A DNA stretch of 64,000 nucleotides from contig NC_063157.1 of the NCBI RefSeq assembly GCF_020921035.1, forward strand, positions 25,127,015 through 25,191,014. Direction: 5' to 3'. Below are positions 1 through 12,030 of this stretch, piece by piece (position 1 is the first letter of the stretch; every line of letters begins with the position of its first letter). Source of the stretch: Rhodamnia argentea. Its lineage: Eukaryota > Streptophyta > Magnoliopsida > Myrtales > Myrtaceae. The notes beneath the pieces were generated by a model that saw nothing but the letters and a program-made list of their open reading frames with translations, ran no database searches and had not been told where the DNA came from. The position numbers and the translations under genes are program-made.

Positions 1-56
1 TTCTTCTTCTGCTGCTGCTGCTCATTAATTTCCTACTCACCAACTTCACTTCACCT

Positions 57-58
<2 letters not shown>

Positions 59-96
<38 letters not shown>
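59..96. repeat. CT microsatellite in the CMK leader
   Basis: A run of CT/TC dinucleotides lies about 75-110 nt upstream of the CMK start codon. A short TTC/GCT trinucleotide run at positions 1-23 precedes it. Pyrimidine-rich microsatellites are common in plant 5' leaders, and this one is probably transcribed. Confidence 0.8.
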
Positions 97-97
<1 letters not shown>

Positions 98-169
98 CTG
101 GAGAGTTTTTCGCCTTCGCGCGGAAGCATTCGGAGGATTGAGTTCGGCTTCGGAGCTTGACGATTGAGG

Positions 170-3100
170 ATGATGGCGGCGACCACCGTGGCTTCTTCTT
201 CTTCTTCTTCCTTCCACTGCAATCGCATCGTCTACCCGTCGCCCAATTTCTCGCGGAGCAGCTGGGTCCGACCTTCCGTGCGACATGGTTCGTCTTCCTC
301 TTGTCTGCGACGGAATGCGTCCGTCAGAGCCATGGTGTCCGAGCCGAAAACGGGGAAACAACAGCTCGAGGTCTTGTGGAACTCTCTCTGTTTGTGTTGT
401 TGGTGTTGTTGGTGTTGCTGCGTGTAAGTGTTTGCTTGTTCGCGTTGCTGAGTGCTGGGTGTTGTTTTGGTTGTGGATGGATATAGATAGTGTATGATCC
501 TGATGAGAGGATAAACCAGTTGGCTGATGAAGTGGACAGGGAAGCTCCTCTTTCTAGGCTCACTTTGTTCTCACCTTGCAAGGTACTTCTCTCCTCTTAT
601 TTAGGGATTTATCTACTTTTTTTCTTAAATTTTTTTTCTGAGGTTTTTTTGCTACAAGTATTCTGGTGGTTTTTGCACTGATTTTGGTAATCTATGGGGC
701 AGGTTAATGTCTTTTTGAGAATCACTAGGAAGAGAGATGATGGGTACCATGATCTGGCCTCTCTGTTTCATGTGAGTTTTCTCAGTCTTGATCATCCTTT
801 TTGCTTCCATGACCCTGTTTATGGTGCGAAATGTATTTAGGTATTGCTTTGGGTTCATATAGAAGCACAGTAGTGTAGCACGAGATTTTCGGAGGTTGGG
901 CTAATCTATATGCGTGCTTCCAGGTAATTAGTTTGGGGGACATAATCAAGTTCTCTTTGTCACCTTCCCAAACAAAGGATGGACTTTCAACGAATGTGTC
1001 TGGCGTACCTCTTGATGACAAGAATTTGGTATTTCCTATACCTGAGGGGTTCGGTTCATTTCACTGTCACCGTGTTCTTGGCATCATTACAATAACTAAT
1101 ATGTGATTGTAATTTTCTTTGATGTTTGGCAGATTATCAAAGCACTGAATCTCTACAGGAAAAAGACTGGCAGCAACAAATTCTTTTGGGTGAGAAGCTG
1201 CCCCTTTTGTTGGTATTTGAGTCTGTTCATGTGTGCATATAATTCTGATAATTCCTCAAAACTGGCGGGTGTGGCAGAAAGTGTTGTCTCTAGACAGTAA
1301 ATGATATTGCGTTTCTTATGTTCCATTTGCTTCAGTGAATTACATCAGGACTTTCATTAACTTTGAATTATTACAAACTACAGAGAATTGTGGCAATGTT
1401 AAAAAGCAAAAATGTCTTTGAATGTACAGTAAACATCAAAGTCAATGGGAATTACGGAATTGTTTTTTTGGTAAAGCAAAATTTCTTTTTTTTTTGGGTA
1501 AAGGGAATTACGGAACTGTTGTCCCTAACTTAATCTTATATTGATGTAGACAAGAGTTCCAACTAAAAGGGATATCACAATTTTAGAGTAAATTATGCTG
1601 GAATCCCTATGTGTAATGTAAATAGCTGAACATCTGCCAGAGTCCCACATTCTTCTATGTCCTTCTCAGAGTTTTGACCAGAGACTCAAATTGGGACACA
1701 TGGCAGGTCCATCTTGACAAAAAAGTACCAACTGGAGCAGGACTTGGTGGTGGAAGTAGTAATGCGGCAACTGCACTTTGGGCTGCAAACCAATTCAATA
1801 GTTGTATTGCAACTGAGAAGGAACTTCAAGAATGGTCTGGTGAAATTGGTTCAGATATTCCCTTTTTCTTCTCCCATGGTGCAGCATATTGTACTGGTCG
1901 AGGTGAGGTATGTCTAAACTTACAGAATACTTGCTGTTAGTCAGTTATTTTCTCGTTCCTTGTTCAAACCTTACTATTCCAGTGGTGTTTTTAGCAGAAA
2001 GCACTTCTATGGTATCCATTCATTTGCTCTATGAGCTTAAGAAGTCTATGGTGGTAGTGCTCTGTGCCTAGGTTCCCCAATAATGCTTTGGAAGGAAATA
2101 AAACTTGACCCTAACAAGACTCTGATTTCCTCCTCTTGGCCTTGCGGCCACTTAGTTGATTAGAGTGTTCATAAACCTGTGCTATGCATCTGCGTGGAAG
2201 ATGATGAATTTATGATGATCTTCTAATTCATTAATCAGGTTTTTCTGTGTACTTCTTCTATACCTTTACGTTTTCTTTGGTAAGTTAATATGATTCCAAG
2301 TTGCACCCGGTCATTATATATCCCATATTTTTCTAGGTGGTTCAAGATATCCCTCCACCTATATCCTTGGACATTCCGATGGTTCTAATAAAACCTCCAC
2401 AGGCATGTTCCACTGCTGAAGTTTACAAGGTAATAGAGTTGTGAGTAGTTAACAAAAACTCTAGTCACCTTACTCCCTATGTGCTGACAATTTTGTCCGA
2501 GGATGTCTTTTCCTATTCTCAGCGTCTACAGTTGGACAAGACTAGTAATGTTGATCCTTTAGCCTTGCTGGAAAAGCTGTCAAAGGATGGAATATCTCAA
2601 GATGTATGCATCAACGATTTGGGTAAATGAACATGACTGCACTTGATCTTGCCTTTCCTCTGTTGCTTTCTGTTCGGAAAACTTATTCTGTGTGACTTTG
2701 TGACCAACCAATTGTTGATACCTTTTTTCTTTTATATAGTTTCATTTGCAGAGAATTCCTTTCATACTGCAATGAATATATAGATTTATATGATGCCAGG
2801 CTTATTTTGGCCAAGCAAAAGACTTATGATCAGACATTCTCATCTTATATTTGCTGGTGTTTGTCATAGAGACAGAATTATATGCTATCAGAAGTTTGAT
2901 AGTTCAAATGTTTATATTTCCTTGCAGAAGCTCCAGCGTTTGAGGTACTACCATCCCTTAAACGGTTAAAGCAGCGAATAATGGCTGCTGGCCGCGGACA
3001 GTATGATGCTGTTTTCATGTCTGGAAGGTACAACAAGGAAAAAATAAAGTGATACCAGTCTAAAGTTCTAATATCCTGTGCAGAGAGTAAAGTTGTCAGA

Positions 3101-5277
3101 GGAATATATTTATTTTGCTTAAATTATCACCGAAAGCATCGGATGTTGATGTGACTTTTAAGGCTCAAATGTATACAAAGCCATTGTATTAGGATTGAGT
3201 AGGAAAAACCTTTATAGGTTTTTCATTCAATAGGAGGAGGCATTCATTAATTCTGCCAAAGTGAGTCCATAACGAAGCGTCAACCTAATCCTCAATTGTT
3301 GTAAGTGTATCACGTTCTTATATTTCTCATCCATTGACCTAAAATACTAGAAAAACCTTGAAGTGGATCATTTTTCATGTAAGGATGAAAATCATTAGCA
3401 TGTGTGTTTGGTGTGAGAAGGCTCATAACTGACTTCAAAATAATACCAACATACTGCTGAAACTCTTTTTGTACCTTGTAAGCTAAGGACACAGACTTTT
3501 AGCCTCATACAAGATAATCCCGATTCATTTTTCTAGTGAACCGTTGACCACACAGGATAGTTACTTGCAGCTCCAATATTTTCGCTAGCAACCTCAACTT
3601 CTGGACTCCCTACCTTCGTCACTTTCTGTCCCAGTGCTAGCTAGTCTCATCTCTGATAAACTGTGATAATGGATTTTATGATGCTTGCCTCTAAAAATAT
3701 AGCTTTTTGAAAGAAAACCAAACTGTAAAGTTTCAAACATGGGTTTGAAGTTTAGAATAGAAACTGATGCCTGAATTATTACAGTTGTGGCACCCATTTG
3801 GACTTTTGTCATTCAGGATTGTCCAACATCTATAATCTTCATCAAAATCTGGTAGTCCTTTTTTCTTTTTGGCCTAAACAATTCTGGTTTGGACTCTAGT
3901 TGAAAAAAAGAGTCCTTGTATTGAAATGTTTTCATAAAAGGTACAGGTCATCCATTATCCAAATTACCTGTTGTAAGTATGGCTTAGATTCAGTTCATAT
4001 TAGATAGACAATGGTAGCAATATAAGCTACCCTAAGTGTTGAACATATGGGAAGTCACTCTGGTGCAATTACCCGAAATATCCTGTGTTTAAATTGTTTG
4101 GATAGTGAGCTGGGCATCATTGTGATTGCACTGTTCCTTGCGGCGTCTGCTCTCATCCCAGGAGAGTTGGCTTTGAATGTTTTCGGATCTTCTTATACGT
4201 TCCAGGATCATGTTCTGATATCACGTATTCTCTTCTATTCCCGCAAACTAATTTCCCTATGGTGTCCAAATTTGTCTGATGTAGTGGGAGCACAATCGTC
4301 GGAGTTGGTTCACCAGACCCTCCACTGTTTGTCTACAATGAAGAAGAATACAAGGATGTATTCTTATCAGGTAAGTTACTTAAGTATTGTCAACTAGTTA
4401 TATGTTTGTTTCCTTTCTCGTTACGATAGCAAGCTTATCATGGCGATTCTTCTGGTTGGAATGGCCATAAAAACCTAGACAGGTTAGAAGCAGAAAAATA
4501 AGAAGCAAAATCTGTCACCGGGCTTCAGTGCAGTAAAATATTTGACAAGAACAATCTGGTGATCCATTTCAGAAAAAAATACTTCGTCCTGGATATGCTT
4601 ATTTTCTGTGGACAGCCCCACATTCTGCTTTCTTAATATATGCTTGATTGGTACTTAATCCCTATATCTAAAGGTCTGAGAGTTGAGACGTAAGGAAATG
4701 TTCTGAAGCTAAAGAATTGCCGAGTGCTAATAATTACTGTAAGATCCAGGAACAGGAGAGTCCCTGAGTTTTCTTCTTTTCTGTTGCTACCCATATGTTG
4801 AAGAGGTCATGATTTGTTCCTAGTAGGTACGGCCCAGCCTTCTCCAATTGTGCTCTCAACACCAGAGAAAGTAATCCAGTTTTTGCACCCTAAATAATAG
4901 GACTTCCTTATCTGTATGTGCATCCCCTGAGGTTGATTGAAGCGTCTTTCACTGTGGCATATACTGTCTAATCATCCTTCAATTCCATATGATTAACTTT
5001 CTTCGCATTCTTGGGTGGGTTAGGATGGAGATCAACAGTTGTCTTCTTTAAGTAGTTGTAGAAACAAGGGGAGGACAGCTGTGAGAAAGATGAATGCAAT
5101 CTTTCGTCGTTCTTTCTTGGACGCAAGATTTACTCTGGTCATGATCTCTGGATGAAATATTTGTCCCGTGCAGAGGCTAACTTCATCACACGGGAGTCCA
5201 ATGAATGGTACAGAGAACCTGCTTCAACAGCAACCGGTGCTTGTGGTTCAGGCCCTGGTTTTTCCTCGCTGCCATGA
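170..5277 (+). CDS. CMK: 4-diphosphocytidyl-2-C-methyl-D-erythritol kinase, chloroplastic (IspE/CMK)
   Basis: This enzyme phosphorylates 4-diphosphocytidyl-methylerythritol with ATP in the plastid MEP pathway, which supplies isoprenoids for carotenoids, chlorophyll side chains and hormones. Eleven exons keep frame throughout: 170-370, 487-582, 703-771, 924-1028, 1133-1189, 1707-1907, 2337-2429, 2523-2622, 2928-3027, 4285-4370 and 5174-5277. They encode about 403 aa. The first ~60 residues are Ser-rich and lack acidic residues, as expected of a plastid transit peptide. The GHMP-kinase ATP loop PTGAGLGGGSSN is at about residues 184-195. The C-terminal GHMP motif with SGSGSTIVGVGS is split by the 1257-bp intron 9. 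Two Met codons occur in tandem, and the first is used here. The product resembles Arabidopsis CMK over its whole length apart from the transit peptide and the last ~20 residues. I see no lesion. Confidence 0.95.
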
Positions 5278-6253
5278 TAAAACCCCAGCAAGTCCCTCTA
5301 TGTTGCTTTTCCATGTTCTATATGAACTTCCAGGATATTATATTTGTAAGTCCTAATCGATGAAAAGGAAGTTCTTTCTTCAAGAAATCAATAGGGATTG
5401 GCGATATTGGTGGTGATAGCGGTCGCAGCTGTCACTGGTGGCCAATTGCAATAGAGGATCTCTATCCTTCCTAATACAGAATAGAAGGGGAATAGATGAT
5501 TCCTCGCCTCGCAGGAATTAAATTATCCCTAAATTGATGCCATCTTATAGTTCGAAAGACTCAAGACGGTGCCCGAGAGTTCTCTTGCAAACCACTCGCA
5601 AGTTAATAGAGAGGAAAAACTCGAGAGGATACCTTCCCTCTTAGCTCGGTGGTTTGCGAAAGTATTTTGCATTGCAGGTATCGAGAAGTGAACCTTCTTT
5701 TTGTCATGATAAAACGATTTGGGCGCCTTACAAATTACTCTCTAGTTCAGTCAACCATCCAAATAACACTCGGCCAGTCTTATTTGATACTAAGAAGGGC
5801 AGGGAATGGAAAATCTGGAATGATAAGCACTCTTTTCAACCTTTTCTCCAAGCGTAGCAGAGCAAAAACAAAGCTCGAAAGTCTTTTTTGGGCGCCACTG
5901 GATGAGTCAGGAGCCAGCTGAAATTGTACTTTCCAGTAATGGCAAAAAGCTGTTTTGCCTGGAGCGGACAAAACATGGGCGGCGATTCAAGTCAAATTGT
6001 CAACTGATTAGTGATGGCGTAGATGTTAAAACGGGGATACTCCGATTCCACCTCTGACTAAAAGCAAAGATGAAGGAATCTCTCTCCCCCCATGCAGACA
6101 GAAGACAACTAAAGGACACTGCAATGCAATTTTCACAACAAGGTCATGCAACAAGATCAACTCAGATACGAAATCCAAATGCCATTCTTTCCTTTTCAAG
6201 TCTTTTTTTCTTTTCCATTTTATTTGTGCTCCTTGAAATCCTATCGGAGGGGC
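5278..6253. other. Intergenic: 3' ends of two convergent genes
   Basis: About 1 kb separates the CMK stop from the stop of the UBA-domain gene on the other strand, so both 3' UTRs lie here. A weak inverted repeat of about 9 bp (CAAACCACT and its complement, near 5590 and 5650) is visible. I see no convincing coding exon or RNA gene. Confidence 0.5.
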
Positions 6254-8266
6254 CTACAGAGAAGGGGAAGAGACGAACTCTCTAGGCAAGCTAAAAAGAT
6301 CCTTTCCTTCAAAAGGGGACGTCCACTCCCGAGAACCTGGAGCAGATGTGTCCGTAGTCGCTCCCGATGCATCTTGTAGTCCCATGAGAGAAACGCCATT
6401 TCCATTGGACGGAGGAGCAGGTCTCATGCCAATGTGGGAGCCCGCTGTAGGAACATCTGAATCAAACATGGTTGCCTTGTTCTTCATTAAAGAGGTCAAC
6501 CCCATCAACCAATTTGTAGATCTTGGGGAAGACAAACCCCGATCCAACGACCAGTCGACATTGGTGTAATCAAACTGCTGCCCAACTGAACTGTTGCTCC
6601 AGTCCACTGGAGAAGCAGCCCCTGATGAACCAGAAGAATTCAACCCAGAAAACAGTCCAAGGGAAGAAGCAGCCGCGAGTGTAGGAGGTGCATTCGTTCT
6701 ACTCCACGAACCATTACCTTGGGTTGTCCCAGGCATATCTCCCAAACCCCCACCTTGTATGAATTGCTGATGCTGTTGAAAACCCATAGTTCCTCTATTC
6801 CCTGGTGACTCCAATGGACTGCTTCCGAGACCCAATTGTTGTTGATAATAAAATTGGGGATATATCTGACCTGAACTCAGATTGCCCGCACCGAGGCTTC
6901 TACCACTAGGAATCTGAGGTAGCAACACACCTGACTTCATAATGTCAATGCCATTAGAAGGATGCCAACCAGCACCTGTTCCAGGGGGTGAGCCAACGCT
7001 TATAGCAGGAACCTGCTTTGCATTGGCTGATTGTGGTCGCTGCATCATGATAACCGGCTCCCGGACTGTTCCTAGAGGAAGATGTTTTAATTCACCCCCA
7101 ACAGCAATATAACGGGTCTCACCTTTCGCTGGTGAAGGCAACACCTGAACAGGTGTTGCCATTGAACCGGACCCAGCACCAGGCCGACTCTTCTCAGCCG
7201 GCATTGCAGAGTGTTGGGGTTTCATCCAATCCAACTTCTGCTGAAATCTCTTCACAGACTGCACATTCTTCGGCCCGGACTCCAAATAACCACTTGCATT
7301 CCCTGAACCTCTTGTGTAATTATAGTCTCTTTCATCTCTTCTCAGCTGGGCTGACAAAGATGGATTTGGTTTAAGCTGGGACATCCCAGAGTTTATGGCA
7401 ACAGTAGCTGAAAGCTTGCAATTACTTAAACCAGAAGGATCTCCAGATTCTTCTGGTTTAGAAGGAGCAGAAGACAATTCTTGCTTCTGAGTTCTCAACA
7501 TTTCCGCCGCCTTCTCAAGATCACCCTCACAGGAGACAACAGCTCTCTCCACCTCCTGTTTCGAGCACTTAAACTTGAACACCATATTTGTAATCTGAGA
7601 AAGCTCTTCTGTTATGTCAATTTTCAAGTTAGTGCCACCGAACTTTTTATCCTTCTTAGTATCAGCCTCTTCACTCCCTTCGAACAACCACGCAACTGAT
7701 TCTTCTACTCTACCTTCATTCATTATAAGAGCCATGGTCGCCCGTTCATGAGAAAAGCCCATTGCTACGAGCTGCTGAGCAAGTGCTTCAAGTTTTCTTG
7801 ACATAAGATAACCGCTGCATCGCTCCTGCAATTCCTGAGCTCGTCTCTCTTTCTGACGCTGATGCTTCTTCTCATTCTTTTGGCGGATTTTCTCTCTTTT
7901 GTCGTTGTCAGCTCCTGGGACAGACTCCTGGCGACCAGAAAGATTAGACTTGTTTTCCTTATGGTCTTCCGACTCACCGGACCAGCTGCCATTGTTGGAG
8001 ACAGAATCGAATTCGACCCCCACAGCAAATGAGCCAGACTGCTCATCTGTCTCATCAATAGTCCTGAAGCGACCATTAGCTTGAAGAGGTGAAGCGGATG
8101 AATTTGACACTGTTTCAAGAGAATGGAATGTTCCTAAAAGAGGGTTGTATGCACTGGCAGGGACCCCAGAACCCACAGTTGCAGGTCCAGAGGGCTTGGA
8201 GGCAGTCTTTATCGGTTCCTTCCCAGACTTCTTGTCCTTAGACTTGGATTTGGATGCTGGAGACAT
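6254..8266 (-). CDS. UBA domain-containing protein (ubiquitin-associated)
   Basis: This is a single coding exon of 670 aa. I start at the ATG at 8266, which gives MSPASKSKSK; the open frame runs 13 codons further upstream, but those lie in the leader beyond a splice acceptor. A basic, Lys/Glu-rich coiled stretch (about 120-150) is followed by a UBA domain (about 156-196, containing the MGF loop and the VEESVAWLF helix). A second UBA-like three-helix segment lies at about 219-258. The rest is low-complexity Ser/Gly/Gln/Asn-rich sequence, probably disordered. UBA domains bind ubiquitin, so an adaptor role in ubiquitin signalling or protein turnover is a reasonable inference. The protein resembles plant UBA/TS-N proteins of unknown function. 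I saw no catalytic domain. Confidence 0.88.
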   Translation of the reverse strand: MSPASKSKSKDKKSGKEPIKTASKPSGPATVGSGVPASAYNPLLGTFHSLETVSNSSASPLQANGRFRTIDETDEQSGSFAVGVEFDSVSNNGSWSGESEDHKENKSNLSGRQESVPGADNDKREKIRQKNEKKHQRQKERRAQELQERCSGYLMSRKLEALAQQLVAMGFSHERATMALIMNEGRVEESVAWLFEGSEEADTKKDKKFGGTNLKIDITEELSQITNMVFKFKCSKQEVERAVVSCEGDLEKAAEMLRTQKQELSSAPSKPEESGDPSGLSNCKLSATVAINSGMSQLKPNPSLSAQLRRDERDYNYTRGSGNASGYLESGPKNVQSVKRFQQKLDWMKPQHSAMPAEKSRPGAGSGSMATPVQVLPSPAKGETRYIAVGGELKHLPLGTVREPVIMMQRPQSANAKQVPAISVGSPPGTGAGWHPSNGIDIMKSGVLLPQIPSGRSLGAGNLSSGQIYPQFYYQQQLGLGSSPLESPGNRGTMGFQQHQQFIQGGGLGDMPGTTQGNGSWSRTNAPPTLAAASSLGLFSGLNSSGSSGAASPVDWSNSSVGQQFDYTNVDWSLDRGLSSPRSTNWLMGLTSLMKNKATMFDSDVPTAGSHIGMRPAPPSNGNGVSLMGLQDASGATTDTSAPGSREWTSPFEGKDLFSLPREFVSSPSL

Positions 8267-8286
8267 TTCTAAAAGCCAGCAAGTAC

Positions 8287-10788
8287 CTGAAACGTCACAG
8301 ATCATAACAACACTGCATTTAATTATCCCATTATAACAGAATCAACAAACCAGCCAAAGTCAACAAGAGAAAAGTAGCTCTAACTACCGAAAAGCCAGAT
8401 CAGTAAACCTTTTCTCTTTCCCACTTCTAAAAAAATTTACATGGTGACAAGAAGACTGAAACATCTTATAATTGAAAAGGCAGCATCATCCTTCTATTAA
8501 TGAAAATCGTGACAAGTAACCCACTAACTGTAGCCAAAAACGAGACTGCAAAAACAGCCCCTTGATAGGTTGTAAATACAGCGTACTTACATCTGAGAGA
8601 ATTTTCAGTTACAACTTCTAAATTCTTTAGGGTGACTCTAATAAGAACAGAAACATTAATGTCCATGCACATTTGTATAATAGGAAGATATGCACCCAAT
8701 CTGTGAAGAGCCACCATCTAGGAACACTTTCAGGGACTGTATCTTTAACTCACAGGACATGGGGAAAACAAAAATCTAAGTCCAGACACTTGACTTGGAA
8801 TGAGCCTTAATCATTTTATGGATCAGAAGATAAGGGCCACAAAAGAAACTCAAGGATGGAAACAGATAAAATCATTTCTTATGCTTGAGTGATTCTAAAA
8901 TAGACAGCACAGCCCCTTCGAGGGCAAAGACATTCTAGAAAGCAGGTGAGAAACTGAACAGCTTTAATTCCACCGATTATAGTCAAGATCATTAACAATT
9001 ATTTTATCCACCAATCAGTCGTGCAGACTAGATCATGTAAACATAAATCTCGACATCAGAGCATGAGGAGGGGACATTAATTAGCCGACACTTCACATTG
9101 ATGAAAACAGCAGCTATTCGAATAACTCATACAAAAAAGGTTTGAACATGCATTTAAGGCCTCAAAGAAATTATCAGAGAGGCCAGCCTTCATCTCAATA
9201 ATACCCCAACAGCTCTGACTATACTCTCTAGAGTCTAAATCATCAAATCCCCCATGTGGTTAGTGTGAGCTTCGACCATAACTACCAACTCCTGAACATC
9301 CCCACAAAAACTTTTGATGCCTGGACGCCTCTGGGATTACTATTTAATATTTATGCATTCACTTCCTCTTAGCCCCGTCAATAACCAGTGCTTTTTGCAG
9401 GTGTGATCACATATCACCACAAATGCTGTTAATATGAGTGGTCTTATGTGTTCAAGGAGGAACGTGAAAGAGAGAGATGATTCCCAATGTGTACGTGAGA
9501 AGTGCGAGATGAACTTAAAAGTAAAAGGCAGAGCTTGCATGCAATCACCACCATCTTCACCCAAATAAAAATTGACTATAACAGAGTACTAAGCCACAAC
9601 TTGCCTAATCAGACTTCCTCACATGATGGATGACATGCAAACTCCAGCATGTATTCAGAGTGTAAGAATGGCATTGGTCGAAGAGGAAAAAGAGAAGGAA
9701 AAATAGGAATGCAAGTACATCACAGCAAGTATAATAAAATCATGATCAGTCGAAAAAACGAATGCTAGCTTGAAAACATGCACAGCCCTCAAGATATATC
9801 GATAATTCCCATCGTTGCAGTAATCTCTGCCATAAATCTATAATGGAGGATTCAAAAGGTGAAAGCTGATTTCCCTGTCTCAAGTTCAGAGTCCATCTCA
9901 GTCACTATATTACTTGCCAAAAAAAATTTGAACAACTCAAAAGCCCCTTCTTGAGACAGATACCTCGGTCTAGGAAAAAATCTAATGCGGAAAGCAAATA
10001 CCGACCATAATGTAGATGCACCTAACAATTCTTTTATTCAGTCAGCCAGAATTGCTCAACAGAAATTAAAGAGCATCATCAAACTAACAATGCCCCATAC
10101 AAGTGCCATCTAAGTTAAGCAATGATTTGGCGTTCTTCTCACTCACCAAAACTGACATTTAACCTCTTGACCACATATAATCCAGTATTGCAACATGTCA
10201 ACAGCTACGGATGAATTAAAATAACGAAATGCACGACAGAGTGCGAAGGCCAGAAAAAAATGAGTTCTTTCTAGAAATACCTAAACTAGTGAATATAGTA
10301 ACCCATCAAATGCAGCAGCATGCACTCATTTCGCGCATTTCCCAATCACACCAATAGGAGCCGCGTAAAATCAGAAAATCCCTACCATCGTCACGCCGCT
10401 CTGATAACCAATTCACCCGGCACAAACAGAAAAAGGTCAAGCATGAAGGACAAAAAAGAACCAATCGAACGAAATAAGTCACCGCCAATGCCAAAATCGC
10501 CCGATCATAAATTAAGGAGGAGAATCACAAAGACTCCGCAGAACGGAGACTCTTCCGTCTCCAGAATACCTAACTCCGGCGACTCAAATCGAAATACCAA
10601 ACGCACGCCGAGCAGGAAGGGGAGGGAAGACACGAAGAAAAAAAGAACAAAAAAAAAAAACAGAGGACGGATCGGCAATCAAACGCCGCACTCCGTCGCG
10701 CAAATCCGCCGATCAACGCGAATGCGCAACCGACGGAGATCGAGAAAACAGTCGCTCGCGAACGAGCGAGGGAGGGAGAGAGACTGAC
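8287..10788 (-). other. Leader (5'UTR) intron of the UBA-domain gene
   Basis: On the minus strand a CAG|GTCAGT donor at 10789/10788 and a TTCAG acceptor at 8287 bracket 2.5 kb with no coding content. The acceptor sits only 20 nt before the start codon. Exon 1 (10789 to about 10960) is GC-rich and includes a short GATC-type run near 10836-10852. Long leader introns often raise or broaden expression in plants; whether this one does is inference. cDNA would confirm the junction. Confidence 0.65.
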
Positions 10789-10997
10789 CTGCGGGAGGAG
10801 ATTGATCGACAGAGGACGGGAGGTCCGATCGATCGATCGATCGTTCCGGCGACGGAGCGGCGATTCACGGAGGGGGAGGAGAGCGAGGGAGGAAGGTGGA
10901 GACGGATAGGAATTACGAGGCTCAAAACTAAAATGAAGAATAGGGTTTTTGTTTTTTCCTATATTCGCCCCCGCCCCCTAAATTTTTCTCTCGCCGC

Positions 10998-11005
10998 TTT
11001 TATAT
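10998..11005 (-). promoter_or_regulatory. Probable TATA box of the UBA-domain gene
   Basis: ATATAAAA reads on the minus strand, with a leader rich in CT and an AAACCCTA telo-box-like motif about 50-60 nt downstream (around 10938-10945). The spacing to a start site near 10965 is normal. Confidence 0.5.
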
Positions 11006-11714
11006 TTTAATGAATCAAATAATTTTTTTTTTGGGGGGGGTCCGTTGGAGCAGACAGTTTTTTTTTTTTCTCTCTCTCTCACTAACTGAACGGAACGGCG
11101 AACCTCCTTGGACGGCGTCCTCCAATTCTTTCCCATGTTCCCTTTCGCTTCCCGTCCCCTTTCCGATTTTTCCATTTTGGTCCCTCGAGGTTATCCATCT
11201 TCGCCGGAAGGAAGCGCCGCCTGCTCTCCTTTTTCCGGAGCGGTGACTCTTGCAGGCCGAGTTTGGCGCGACGGAGTGAAATGGAATTGGTCGGACGGAA
11301 CTGGATAAGCCGGTGAGCATGGAAATGGAGGATGTGTTCTTCCAGGGCCCGCATTCCTATATTGTGCGGGGGTACGATATGGAAGGTTTATAATAATATC
11401 TATTAACTCGGAGATTAAAGTCGAGAATATAAAAAATAAGAGAAAAAGGGGCTGTGTGTTAAATTTTATGTTTGGAACGATGCAGCTTTTGTCTGTTATT
11501 TTAAGGATCTTTTTTTTATCTTTTCTCTGAATTTGAAATTGTATGAAATAAACAGCATTGAGATTCTAAGTTAATGTATGTGTCTAAATGATTCAAACAT
11601 TCTACATTACAAACTGAAGAATCAAACCTTGAAAATTACAAGAGGAATTTAACAAGAAAACAATCACTCGAACAAACGAAAAAATTATTCGATCAATCTT
11701 AAATCTATTATACG

Positions 11715-12030
11715 GATGCTAATTAAGTCCTAAACTTTTCAATTTGACCAATGAAGCTCTAAACATTTTTGCATGAAATTCTAATGTGGTCTTTTCGGCC
11801 AATTTTCACCGGAAAATACTGACGTGATGTCCAATTATCGCTAGTCGTCCTATATAACATGCTAACGTGGATAATTTTTGGATCGCCACATCAACTATTT
11901 TCAATGGCACTTAGTAAAAATGACTACATTGCAATTTTATGCAATGATTTGAAATTATATTGGCCAAATTTAAAAGTTTAAGGCTGAATTGTCGGCCGTA
12001 CGTTAGGTTTAGGACCGATTGGGTAATTAT
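11715..12030. mobile_element. MITE-like inverted-repeat element
   Basis: The left end AATTAAGTCCTAAAC... and the right end ...GTTTAGGACCGATTGGG are imperfect inverted repeats around the shared core TCCTAAAC, and the arms also share a TTTGGCCAA/TTTGACCAA block. The ~315-bp size and lack of coding capacity suit a non-autonomous DNA transposon. I could not define a clean target duplication. Confidence 0.55.

Noticed and set aside
3028-4284. Possible separate gene inside the 1257-bp intron of CMK
   Set aside because: The open frames there are short, lack family resemblance, and the flanking exons join cleanly as G-S-G-S of the GHMP motif.
10320-10787. 155-aa basic open frame on the plus strand
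   Set aside because: It overlaps the leader intron of the UBA gene, is Arg/Lys-rich low complexity and has no family resemblance.
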